10,328 nucleotides of DNA. Origin: SIG636 sp045537905 (lineage in GTDB: Bacteria; Bacillota; Clostridia; Oscillospirales; CAG-382). Positions 1-5,879 of this stretch are shown piece after piece (positions within the stretch are counted from its first letter, which is position 1; each line of letters begins with the position of its first letter). The notes under the pieces are model-generated. The model had not been told where the DNA came from, searched no databases, and saw nothing but the letters and a program-made list of their open reading frames with translations. Made by a program: the position numbers and the translations under genes. Location: the NCBI GenBank assembly GCA_045537905.1, contig JAZSQJ010000062.1:1-10328 (forward strand), read 5' to 3'.

Positions 1-141
1 TAAGTACTGTGAGCCGAGGTTCGTTTTGAACGAAAAAACAAATAAAATGTAGAAAATTCAGGGAAATTTTCCCTGAATTTTCTACTTTAGAATGAGTATA
101 TTTTATTCTTTTTCGTGCTCTGTGCCTTTGTCAGCGGTCTG
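1..141. repeat. 141-bp repeat, left copy (inverted relative to 10130-10270)
   Basis: Positions 1-141 are the reverse complement of 10130-10270 with no gaps and two substitutions (63 versus 10208, and 84 versus 10187). The inner end is sharp: it starts at CAGACCGCTG read on the minus strand, two bases past the PIG-L terminator stem. The outer end is cut by the window, so true length is unknown. Inside is a perfect 37-base palindrome at 49-85 (18-bp stem centred on base 67) and a small hairpin TTCGTT-TTG-AACGAA at 20-34. The palindrome could work as a bidirectional terminator. No transposase is visible. I read it as a dispersed intergenic repeat or the end of a longer mobile element; the class is not recognised. 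Confidence 0.9.
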
Positions 142-142
142 T

Positions 143-175
143 GGGGCTGTAAAAAACAGAGTTTTTTACAGCCCC
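143..175 (-). terminator. Hairpin downstream of the PIG-L gene
   Basis: A perfect 15-bp stem (143-157 with 161-175) closes on a 3-base loop and begins 5 bases after the minus-strand stop codon at 181-183. The stem has a GGGGCTGT base and an A/T-run top. It lacks the expected U-run after the stem, because the repeat at 141-1 follows almost immediately. It is probably an intrinsic terminator whose tail was replaced or is provided by the repeat. Confidence 0.65.
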
Positions 176-180
176 TTATC

Positions 181-885
181 TTATGGTAACAATCTGTAAG
201 TACGCAGTCTGCCAGACACAAGGGCGGGAGTAAAGCCTTCGGCATACTTAACACCGCACTGGGCTCCTCTTGCTGCTGCCATTTTTCTCTGCTCGGCAAT
301 TACGTCGTATCCGTCGTGCTCCTTAAGCCATACAAGCTGGCTCTCGTGGCAAGCAAGCATTTTTTCCTTTGTATTCATTTCCTCGGAAATATCAACGTAC
401 TCAGTAGGAATCATATTTATGCCCCAATCTGTATCGGTATAATACAGAGGAGTCAAATCTACAGCCTCACCGCAGTCCTCCATAAAATGGGGGCAGGTTG
501 CGGCAAAGGAGGCCTTAAACACAAGCTTTGATGTTTCTACGTGGTCCGAGCAGTAATCATCGGGATGATGGGTGATAATAAGGTCTGGCTTTTCGTCTCT
601 GATTATCCTGATGATTTTTCTAACCTGCTCTATATCGGCACTGTTTACCATCAAATCGCCGATATCTGCCGTTACAGATTTGAAGCCTGCTATGTTGCAG
701 GAATTAATAGTTTCCTGCCGTCTTATTACACGTAGCTCCTCGGGCATAATCGAATAATGTCCCATATCGCCGTTAGACACGTTGCAAACCGTAACCTCGT
801 GGCCTGCCTTTTTGTATTTAAGCAGCGTACCGCCACAGGTAAGCTCCATATCATCGGGATGACATATAATAGCAAGTATTTTCAT
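181..885 (-). CDS. PIG-L/LmbE-family zinc-dependent deacetylase
   Basis: This 234-residue cytosolic protein has the length and layout of the PIG-L (LmbE) family, which removes acetyl groups from N-acetylglucosamine-type substrates such as GlcNAc-PI, mycothiol or bacillithiol precursors, and antibiotic intermediates. The N-terminus carries the metal motif CHPDD (His9, Asp11, Asp12) and the middle carries THHPDDYCSDH, where His115 is the likely third zinc ligand. No signal peptide is present. The start at 885 is set by AAGGAGGT about 7 bases upstream. A promoter lies about 160 bases upstream, and a hairpin follows the stop. The gene is monocistronic and divergent from the peptidase gene at 1228, with no partner that indicates the substrate. 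Family assignment is firm; substrate is unknown (bacillithiol BshB-type is only one possibility). Confidence 0.93.
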   Translation of the reverse strand: MKILAIICHPDDMELTCGGTLLKYKKAGHEVTVCNVSNGDMGHYSIMPEELRVIRRQETINSCNIAGFKSVTADIGDLMVNSADIEQVRKIIRIIRDEKPDLIITHHPDDYCSDHVETSKLVFKASFAATCPHFMEDCGEAVDLTPLYYTDTDWGINMIPTEYVDISEEMNTKEKMLACHESQLVWLKEHDGYDVIAEQRKMAAARGAQCGVKYAEGFTPALVSGRLRTYRLLP

Positions 886-1043
886 AGAGTAACCTCCTTA
901 AAGCTATCGACCGTTTTTTTAGCAGCCTTTTCATAATTAGTTTTTACGCAGATAAATATGTTTCTTTCAAAGGGTAGCGGAAAGCTGTGCAGTATTTTAA
1001 CAGTGTGTTTTGAAAAACCAAGTTTAATGATGCTTATGCACTG

Positions 1044-1072
1044 ATTGTAACATACTTTTTTATCAAGTTCAA
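1044..1072 (-). promoter_or_regulatory. Sigma-A-type promoter for the PIG-L gene
   Basis: On the minus strand, TTGAAC (1072-1067), a 17-base spacer and TACAAT (1049-1044), preceded by TG one base upstream (extended -10). This implies transcription starting near 1037 and a leader of about 150 bases before the ATG at 885. I see no recognisable riboswitch in the leader. With the plus-strand promoter at 1164-1192 this accounts for most of the 342-base gap 886-1227. Confidence 0.65.
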
Positions 1073-1163
1073 GCGTTGCAGTGTGATTTTTACATTAAAG
1101 AATTTATCAAGCTTTTGGTAATAATTTACAAAACTGATGTGTTAATTGTATGTTTATTGTCAA

Positions 1164-1192
1164 TTGTGCTTTTGTAATGTGTATGATATAAT
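1164..1192 (+). promoter_or_regulatory. Sigma-A-type promoter for the C39 peptidase gene
   Basis: TTGTGC at 1164-1169, a 17-base spacer and a consensus TATAAT at 1187-1192. The predicted start near 1199 gives a leader of about 29 bases, with GGAGG at 1217-1221 spaced 6 bases from the ATG at 1228. Confidence 0.7.
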
Positions 1193-1227
1193 CTTATTTG
1201 TTAATGTTTTTATAATGGAGGTACGTT

Positions 1228-3159
1228 ATGAAAAGCTGCTTGAAAAAATCCTTTGTTTTGCTTTTGGCGGCCATCTTACTTGTCCCTATGTTTGTTGTGC
1301 AGGCATCAGCCGCAGAGGTAACGTTTATTCGTAAACTCGGCGTTCACGTGGATTACCAAACCCGCTACACCACGGAGATTCGTCCGGGTCTTTCCACCGC
1401 TAATGCGGGGTGTGGCGCTGCATCCGTTTCTATGATAATTAACTATTTTATTGGTGACGAAGACCAAAACCCCGATACGTGCTTCAGGCTTTGCTATGAT
1501 AACGGTCACGTTCACGGCGGTATGGACTGGAATGACGTTAAGTGGCTTTGCGACTACTATAAGATTAACATCCAGATGGTAAGCACAAAAGACGCATGGT
1601 TTAACGCTCTCATGGAGGGTAACCCTGCTGTAGCCCTTGTAAAGCCCGGTCACTTTATTGCTCTCACCGGTGCAAAAATTGAAAACGGCGTTAAATACGT
1701 TATGAAAAACGACCCCGCTTCTTCTGCAAAAACGGGTGTATGGTACACCTTGGATTCCGTTTGGGCTGAAAGACTAAGTGAATACGGAATTTGCACATAT
1801 GACACTCCTCCCGTAAACAAAGAGGATGATCACTATGCGGAAGTAGGCAAATACAGCAGAGTTGAAGATCCCGACGGTTACACCAATATTCGCGCCGGTG
1901 CTTCTACCTCTACTTCCATTCTCGGTACGGTTCCCAGCGGGACTTACGTTAAGGTTGAAGGTATTGTTAATAGCAGTGATGCTTCCGTTGCTTCCAATGC
2001 ATGGGCAAAAATAACGTATAACGGAATATCCGGTTATATCGGTGCAACCAGATTGCATGACGGCGGTGACAGAACGTCTCCGGTGCTGTCCTTTTCTACC
2101 CCTGAGCTTCTCCCTCATAATACGATTGAGAACGTAAGCTGGGTAGCTATTGAAGGCGCAACCAAATATAAATATTCTGTAGAATACTACGAGGGCGAGC
2201 CTAATGTAACGGCAGCAAAAATCATTACCTCCGGCGAAACCGCAGGTACTTCCTTCTCTTTCGCTGCACCCGCTACAGGTAAGTATGCTACGGTTAAGGT
2301 AACCTCCTGCTCGGCAAGCGGTGATCTTACTACTACAGTTGCAAACCTGATGCTCGGCAAAGTTTCGGAATATCCTGCCGCTGTTCAGTATATTCCTGTT
2401 GCAGGGCTTAACAGCGCGGTAAATGTAAGCACCTCCACTATTTGGACTGCCTCCAAGGGAGCTGCGTTTTCCGCAGTGTACTGGGATGCTTTCCTTTGCT
2501 CTCCTAACGCTGATGGCACTTACACTGTCAAGTCCAAATATGCAAGCGGTGCTGCAAAGTCCGTATCCGTAAGCGGTAACGACGTTTTGTTTGCGATCCA
2601 TATGCAATACAGCGGCTACGACTATGCTAAAAATATAATTGTAGGCGACAAGCTTACCCTTAACGGTATTTATCTCACCGAGGAAACCGTAAGCGAAAAG
2701 GCTCATATCCTTGTAAACGGCGGTGTTCCTTTCGCTCCCGATTCTTTGACCACAGGCGACACCACCCTTATAAAGGACGATACAAACAAAGCATTTGTGG
2801 GTCTTGATGTAAACCTCACCGCTGCAGAAACTGTAAAGAAGTTTAAGGAGGATAACAGCTTTATCGAAATTCGCAACACCAAGGGTGAAAAGCTGGCAGA
2901 CGACGGTCGCGTTGGCACTGGCTGCACTGTAAACATCGTTGTTGACGGTACTGTTACTCTCAGCTACTCTCTTGTTGTAAGAGGCGACCTTGACGGTGAT
3001 GCAAATATAAGCTCTGCCGACTATCTGGCAATGAAGAACGTAATCAACGGTTCTATGAAGCTTAGCGGTGCGTTCTCTCTTGCCGTTGACTACAACGGCG
3101 ATGACGGCAACAGCGCTGCAGACTACATTGCACTGCGTACGAAAATTGTTTCTAAATAA
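1228..3159 (+). CDS. Secreted C39-like cysteine peptidase with SH3b and dockerin-like domains
   Basis: A 643-residue exported protein. Residues 1-28 form a signal peptide (KK, hydrophobic core, ASA cleavage motif). Residues about 31-190 match a C39_2-type papain-fold peptidase: likely oxyanion Gln44, nucleophile Cys62 in AGCGAAS, His142 in KPGHFIALTG and Asp162 in KNDPAS. Residues about 205-277 form a bacterial SH3 domain (YTNIRAGAS, SGYIGATRL), usually a cell-wall binder. Residues about 284-585 are beta-rich, first fibronectin-III-like and then a VGTG-type sandwich. Residues 586-643 are dockerin-like with two calcium loops (Asp587/Asp589/Asp591/Asp598 and Asp621/Asn623/Asp625/Asp632). The start is set by GGAGG at 1217-1221. 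The gene is monocistronic with promoter and terminator. The substrate is unknown; the protein may attach to a cohesin-bearing scaffold or simply stay on the surface. Peptidase activity is inferred from the motif layout. Confidence 0.9.
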   Translation: MKSCLKKSFVLLLAAILLVPMFVVQASAAEVTFIRKLGVHVDYQTRYTTEIRPGLSTANAGCGAASVSMIINYFIGDEDQNPDTCFRLCYDNGHVHGGMDWNDVKWLCDYYKINIQMVSTKDAWFNALMEGNPAVALVKPGHFIALTGAKIENGVKYVMKNDPASSAKTGVWYTLDSVWAERLSEYGICTYDTPPVNKEDDHYAEVGKYSRVEDPDGYTNIRAGASTSTSILGTVPSGTYVKVEGIVNSSDASVASNAWAKITYNGISGYIGATRLHDGGDRTSPVLSFSTPELLPHNTIENVSWVAIEGATKYKYSVEYYEGEPNVTAAKIITSGETAGTSFSFAAPATGKYATVKVTSCSASGDLTTTVANLMLGKVSEYPAAVQYIPVAGLNSAVNVSTSTIWTASKGAAFSAVYWDAFLCSPNADGTYTVKSKYASGAAKSVSVSGNDVLFAIHMQYSGYDYAKNIIVGDKLTLNGIYLTEETVSEKAHILVNGGVPFAPDSLTTGDTTLIKDDTNKAFVGLDVNLTAAETVKKFKEDNSFIEIRNTKGEKLADDGRVGTGCTVNIVVDGTVTLSYSLVVRGDLDGDANISSADYLAMKNVINGSMKLSGAFSLAVDYNGDDGNSAADYIALRTKIVSK

Positions 3160-3178
3160 ACCTATATAAAACCTTTTC

Positions 3179-3206
3179 AATGTGGGCGAAAAACGCCCAC
3201 ATTTAT
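3179..3206 (+). terminator. Intrinsic terminator of the C39 peptidase gene
   Basis: A 10-bp stem (3179-3188 with 3194-3203, core TGTGGGCG/CGCCCACA) with an AAAAA loop is followed by a short T-rich tail (TTATTT). It lies 19 bases after the stop at 3157-3159 and separates this gene from the accessory patch that follows. Confidence 0.85.
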
Positions 3207-3262
3207 TTCGCAGTGCTAACATCTACATAAAACTTTGTAATCAATGAACTATAGTAAATAAG

Positions 3263-3793
3263 ATGGTGACAATGATGTTTAGTTTCAAAAATAAGAAATC
3301 GCGAATTTGTTTTATAGGGCTGCTTATTAGCTTGACGATAATGATTATAGTGTTCTATGCTACGGATGGTGTGCTGGGCAACAAAGAGTTTTCAGAATAC
3401 ACTACATACGATTGGTCGATTGCTATTTTGCCACTATCAATTATTGCCATTTCATGTATTTCCACTTTGGTTTTTGCTTTGATTATAATAATCCCGCTAA
3501 TATGGAAGTACCCTGCCTTGATGGAATATGTAAGTAAAAAGAAGTTTTCTGATATGGACTTAGGTACAGAATTTCTTGCCTTTGACCATAACGAATTTAA
3601 GCGTGCTTGTTGTCGTAGAGGATCACAAAACGGGTTATGGATTTCCATTAAAGAGTATGATTTATCTATGAAGAAATGGATAATTCTCGAAGAAGGCCGC
3701 TATATTGAAAATGCAGATGATTTAACTTCCACATTACAAAAAGATTACTCCTTCGACAAAGTAAAGCTTTATAATATCTCAAATTATCAATAG
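3263..3793 (+). CDS. Hypothetical two-helix membrane protein
   Basis: I do not recognise a family. The protein has up to 176 residues with two clear transmembrane segments (about 14-33 and 51-81) separated by a short, mostly polar loop. A soluble C-terminal part of about 95 residues follows, with paired cysteines (CCRRG at 116-120). The loop between the helices is probably outside and the tail in the cytoplasm. The start is uncertain: ATGs at 3263, 3272 and 3275 are in frame and none has a good ribosome site (only GGTGA at 3265-3269, which would favour 3275). I see no convincing promoter. The DNA is AT-richer than the flanking housekeeping-type genes, suggesting an accessory origin. It converges on the minus-strand gene at 3890 across a repeat cluster. 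Confidence 0.6.
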   Translation: MVTMMFSFKNKKSRICFIGLLISLTIMIIVFYATDGVLGNKEFSEYTTYDWSIAILPLSIIAISCISTLVFALIIIIPLIWKYPALMEYVSKKKFSDMDLGTEFLAFDHNEFKRACCRRGSQNGLWISIKEYDLSMKKWIILEEGRYIENADDLTSTLQKDYSFDKVKLYNISNYQ

Positions 3794-3819
3794 TAGTTAC
3801 ATCCTTTGAAATGTGTTTC

Positions 3820-3886
3820 GCACCCCCTAAACTCAAAAGGGGGTGCAAAGTCATTTTAAGGGGTGCATTTTTGACTTAGGGGGTGC
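3820..3886. repeat. AGGGGGTGC repeat cluster, possible bidirectional terminator
   Basis: Three near-identical plus-strand copies of AGGGG(G)TGC lie at 3838-3846, 3859-3866 and 3878-3886, spaced about 20 bases apart, with one inverted copy GCACCCCCT at 3820-3828. The inverted copy can pair with the first direct copy (9-bp stem, 9-base loop) or, over 11 bp, with the third (3820-3830 with 3876-3886). The third copy sits directly against the stop codon of the minus-strand gene. The cluster fills the gap between two convergent genes, so a terminator role is plausible. The repeated spacing also suggests protein-binding sites or a decayed short repeat array. Confidence 0.7.
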
Positions 3887-3889
3887 AAA

Positions 3890-4266
3890 TCACTTTTTAT
3901 CCCGAATCTTCTTTAGAATCTTTTTGAGAATGGATTGTTTCGCCTGAACAGGAGGGTAATCACAAAAACAAATACCTTCATTCAAAAACGCAATAAATTT
4001 GCATTGATAGTCTTTTTTATCGATGTAGCCGGATTCAGCCTCGTCAAAAAGATCGCCCATAAAATACATAGTATGCCAAGGCTCATCGAAATAGCGTTCT
4101 GTGTAGCCTGCTAATTTGTACATCAAGCTTGTGATTCCAGTCATCGGCATAGACTCTTTGAAATATTTTATTTTTAGGAATGACATCACAAGTTCAAACA
4201 CCGTTTTATCGTAGTCAATATCGGTATCCTTTATTTGCAAAAGATATTCGTTTAATAACTATCCAT
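3890..4266 (-). pseudogene. Hypothetical gene, probably frameshifted near its start
   Basis: The open frame runs from 4240, where the only usable early start is TTG with no ribosome site, to the stop at 3890-3892. It gives 116 residues with no recognised domain: acidic N-terminal half, an aromatic stretch (TERYFDEPWHTMYF) and a lysine-rich tail. Upstream in another frame, ATG at 4266 reads Met-Asp-Ser-Tyr-stop. The long frame, read upstream, gives Leu-Asn-Glu-Tyr-Leu-Leu-Gln directly before the TTG. Adding one base near 4255 would join them as MDSYLNEYLLQIK..., about 125 residues. This suggests a one-base deletion, real or from sequencing. It is divergent from the ART-like operon at 4342 and could have been a functional neighbour of it, but nothing in the sequence proves that. 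Confidence 0.5.
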
Positions 4267-4289
4267 CTTTATAAATGCAAGACAAGCTA

Positions 4290-4318
4290 TTGCAAAACGT
4301 AGCGATATTGTGTATAAT
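4290..4318 (+). promoter_or_regulatory. Promoter of the ART-like operon
   Basis: TTGCAA at 4290-4295, a 17-base spacer and consensus TATAAT at 4313-4318, with GGAGG at 4330-4334 and ATG at 4342. The leader is short, about 17 bases. The palindromic TTGCAA could also act as a -35 on the minus strand, with TATAAA at 4273-4268 after a 16-base spacer. Confidence 0.75.
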
Positions 4319-4341
4319 AAAGATGTACTGGAGGAAGATTT

Positions 4342-4833
4342 ATGATTTTGTATCACGGAAGTAACCTAATCGTGTCACAGCCGAGACTGGTTGTACAAAA
4401 CCGATTTCTTGATTTTGGCTTTGGCTTTTACACCACCACGAATAAAATACAGGCAATTAGCTTTGCAGACAAGGTGACAAAGCGCCGCATGAGCGGAAGC
4501 CCCGAGGTAAGTATCTACGAGATTGACGAAACCAAGGCCTTTGCGGAGTGCTCCGTGTTGAAGTTCGACGCTCCCGATGAGCTATGGTTAGATTTCGTGT
4601 CTGATAACAGAGCGGGAAGACACAACGGAAAACCCTATGATTTTGTATACGGCCCCGTTGCTGACGATGATATTTATACCACCTTTGCTCTTTATACCAC
4701 TGGCGTTCTTTCAAAGGAACAGACCATCGAAGCGCTGAAGGTCAAAAGGCTGTATAATCAGTTGGTATTTGCCTCAGAAAAGGCACTTGCGTATTTGAAG
4801 TTCGTTGGGACAGTCCCGAAGGAGGAGTTCTGA
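4342..4833 (+). CDS. DUF3990-type ADP-ribosyltransferase-like protein (putative toxin)
   Basis: A 163-residue soluble protein. I recognise the DUF3990 pattern: LYHGS at the N-terminus (His5), DFGFGFYTT (Tyr30) and, near the C-terminus, NQLVFASEKAL (Gln140, Glu146). This fits the His-Tyr-[Glu/Gln] layout of the ADP-ribosyltransferase fold, in which NAD is used to modify a target. Which of Gln140 or Glu146 fills the third position is not certain. There is no signal peptide, so it should act in the cytoplasm. The start has GGAGG 7 bases upstream. Its stop TGA shares a base with the ATG of the next gene (TGATG), implying translational coupling. A small-partner operon is typical of toxin-antitoxin modules, so a toxin role is inferred; the target is unknown. 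Confidence 0.75.
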   Translation: MILYHGSNLIVSQPRLVVQNRFLDFGFGFYTTTNKIQAISFADKVTKRRMSGSPEVSIYEIDETKAFAECSVLKFDAPDELWLDFVSDNRAGRHNGKPYDFVYGPVADDDIYTTFALYTTGVLSKEQTIEALKVKRLYNQLVFASEKALAYLKFVGTVPKEEF

Positions 4834-5069
4834 TGGAACAGAAAAAGTTTGAAGGTTTACTTATTCTGATTGTGCCGCAGGTTGTTGGTCTCATTGTGAA
4901 AAACTGCGGTTTGGACGAAATGACAGCCACAACGCTTTTTTATAAATCAAGGGTGTATGCACTGTTAGAGCAGGAAGATACAAAGCTGTGGCACTATAGC
5001 CCGTTAACGCTTTTTAATATGTACAACGAAGAAAGAGAGACGGGTAATATTACGTTCCCGGAGGGATGA
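4833..5069 (+). CDS. Small hypothetical protein, candidate antitoxin/partner
   Basis: A 78-residue cytosolic protein without a domain I can name with certainty; proteins of this kind commonly sit beside DUF3990 genes in Firmicutes. It has a hydrophobic N-terminal stretch (about residues 9-22, LLILIVPQVVGLIV) that is more likely a buried helix than a membrane segment. A helix-rich middle follows, and then the motif TKLWHYSPLTLFNMYNEE near the end. The start overlaps the upstream stop by one base, with AAGGAGG at 4819-4825. The stop TGA at 5067-5069 is followed 2 bases later by the next start. Its place in the operon suggests it binds or controls the ART-like protein. Confidence 0.7.
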   Translation: MEQKKFEGLLILIVPQVVGLIVKNCGLDEMTATTLFYKSRVYALLEQEDTKLWHYSPLTLFNMYNEERETGNITFPEG

Positions 5070-5071
5070 TT

Positions 5072-5287
5072 ATGAGCAGACAAGGCGATTTTTTGATTTA
5101 CTGCACCGAGCTGTATAAATCAGCAAAGAAGCTGACCGGCAAACAGGTATCCGAATTGTTCAGCCGTTACGGTGTGTGGGACTATATCTATTCCTGCTTT
5201 GAGGCCTTGCATACAACGGGGGCAAACTATATCGTGGAAGATATTGACCTGTATATCGAAGCACGGCAGCCCACAACTGGTGATTAA
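5072..5287 (+). CDS. DUF3791-like small protein, candidate antitoxin/partner
   Basis: A 71-residue soluble protein resembling DUF3791 (recognised from the pattern FLIYCTELY..., KKLTGKQVSELFSRYGV..., FEALHTTGANYIVEDIDLYI). Predicted mostly helical. I chose ATG 5072 over the upstream ATG at 5066 because GGAGGG at 5060-5065 is 6 bases from 5072 and touches 5066. It is the third gene of the ART-like operon, with no gap for another promoter. DUF3791 genes often lie near DUF3990 genes, which supports a shared function, probably neutralising the ART-like protein. The exact role of each small protein is unknown. Confidence 0.75.
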   Translation: MSRQGDFLIYCTELYKSAKKLTGKQVSELFSRYGVWDYIYSCFEALHTTGANYIVEDIDLYIEARQPTTGD

Positions 5288-5296
5288 ATAAATCTC

Positions 5297-5331
5297 AAAA
5301 AAGGCCGGAGCTACCAAATAGGTGCTCCGGC
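5297..5331 (-). terminator. Intrinsic terminator between the ART-like operon and the spore-protein gene
   Basis: The stem GCCGGAGC/GCTCCGGC (5304-5311 with 5324-5331) extends by an inner ACC/GGT. Read on the minus strand it is followed by T6 (complement of 5297-5302), so it is strongest as the terminator of the spore-protein transcript, about 110 bases past its stop. Starting 16 bases after the stop of the plus-strand operon, it can also end that transcript, though its plus-strand tail (TGTTTCTG) is weaker. Confidence 0.8.
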
Positions 5332-5440
5332 TGTTTCTGTAGCTTTGTACGAGGGGAGTTATATTATAAGGCTCGCTATGTAACTAACGGTAGTCTTGTG
5401 TCTGTATGCGCTACGGCTTGTTCTCTCGAAGGAGATGCGC

Positions 5441-5617
5441 TTACTTGTTCGTATGGGAGTAATGTTTTTTAGCCATCTGACCGCCGATGCTGCCTGCCTG
5501 CTTTGCAGTAAGGTCGCCGTTGTAACCCTGCTTAAGGTTAACGCCTACGTCGCTTGCAGCTTCCATCTTAAACTTATCCATAGCTTCACGAGCTTCGGGA
5601 ACTAAAGTCTTCTTCAT
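5441..5617 (-). CDS. Alpha/beta-type small acid-soluble spore protein (SASP)
   Basis: A 58-residue protein. It binds and protects DNA in dormant spores and is broken down by the GPR protease on germination. Diagnostic segments are visible: EAMDKFKMEAASDVGV, which includes the GPR cleavage-type sequence before the conserved acidic-Val-Gly; NLKQGYNGDLTAKQAGSIGG; and the C-terminal GGQMAKK. Length and order match the family (usually 60-75). The start at 5617 is set by AAGGAG 8 bases upstream. Typical members end in a longer hydrophobic/charged tail such as MVK-RMIE; here it ends KKHYSHTNK, so it is a short variant. Monocistronic, with a sigma-G-like promoter upstream and a terminator at 5297-5331. 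It shows that the host can probably form endospores. Confidence 0.93.
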   Translation of the reverse strand: MKKTLVPEAREAMDKFKMEAASDVGVNLKQGYNGDLTAKQAGSIGGQMAKKHYSHTNK

Positions 5618-5678
5618 TGTGTTTCTCCTTAAATTATCTTGTAAATCGTGTTTTATTAAGGCTTTTTCGCCTCGACAG

Positions 5679-5707
5679 TATTATGTGAAAAATGCATCTT
5701 AATATAG
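5679..5707 (-). promoter_or_regulatory. Possible sigma-G (forespore) promoter of the SASP gene
   Basis: Read on the minus strand, CATAATA (5685-5679) matches the sigma-G -10 pattern CATNHTA. With a 17-base spacer, CTATA (5707-5703) matches four of five positions of the -35 pattern GHATR. The predicted start is about 55 bases before the ATG at 5617. Forespore expression of SASP genes is established in Bacillus and Clostridium; its application here is inference from the motif. Confidence 0.5.
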
Positions 5708-5779
5708 CAGTAAACAAATGGTAATAACAAAAAATCGTGTTCAAAAAACATCTACCTTGGTGTCCGTATAAAAAGTAAT

Positions 5780-5813
5780 GGCTTTTTCGCAATGCGCTAC
5801 ACAGCAAAAAGCC
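5780..5813. promoter_or_regulatory. Inverted repeat just upstream of the malQ promoter
   Basis: GGCTTTTT (5780-5787) and AAAAAGCC (5806-5813) form an 8-bp inverted repeat with an 18-base loop, ending one base before the -35 of the malQ promoter. The position suits an operator or activator site, or a boundary terminator; no regulator is encoded in the window. Confidence 0.35.
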
Positions 5814-5814
5814 G

Positions 5815-5843
5815 TTGACTATTTTGCGGTGAAGAGATATAAT
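5815..5843 (+). promoter_or_regulatory. Sigma-A-type promoter of the malQ-pulA operon
   Basis: TTGACT (5815-5820), a 17-base spacer and TATAAT (5838-5843): a near-consensus promoter. Transcription would start near 5850, 19 bases before GGAGG at 5869-5873. It is the only clear promoter for the two alpha-glucan genes, since only 27 bases separate malQ from pulA. Confidence 0.8.
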
Positions 5844-5879
5844 ATCCATAAGGTTTAAGAAATGTTATGGAGGCACGTT

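Noticed and set aside
87..299. A 70-codon minus-strand frame running from inside the PIG-L gene into the left repeat
   Set aside because: It overlaps the PIG-L C-terminus in another frame and crosses the terminator stem. There is no ribosome site, and the repeat part alone explains the open frame.
820..939. A minus-strand mini-frame in the PIG-L leader starting MKRLLKKRS, overlapping the PIG-L start
   Set aside because: No ribosome site before its ATG, and its Arg/Leu-rich translation simply reads through the PIG-L ribosome site; coding is not supported.
1774..3222. A 482-codon open frame on the minus strand inside the C39/dockerin gene
   Set aside because: It is antisense to a gene with a clear signal peptide, catalytic motifs and dockerin. 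The antisense translation has no recognisable domain, is rich in Val/Cys/Tyr as expected from complementing this codon usage, and has no ribosome site.
3820..3886. CRISPR array from the AGGGGGTGC copies
   Set aside because: The units are only 8-9 bases with about 11-12 bases between them, and no cas gene is present; far too short for a CRISPR repeat-spacer layout.
5396..5605. A 69-codon plus-strand frame opposite the spore-protein gene
   Set aside because: It is the complement of a clear SASP gene with a good ribosome site; the plus-strand frame has none.
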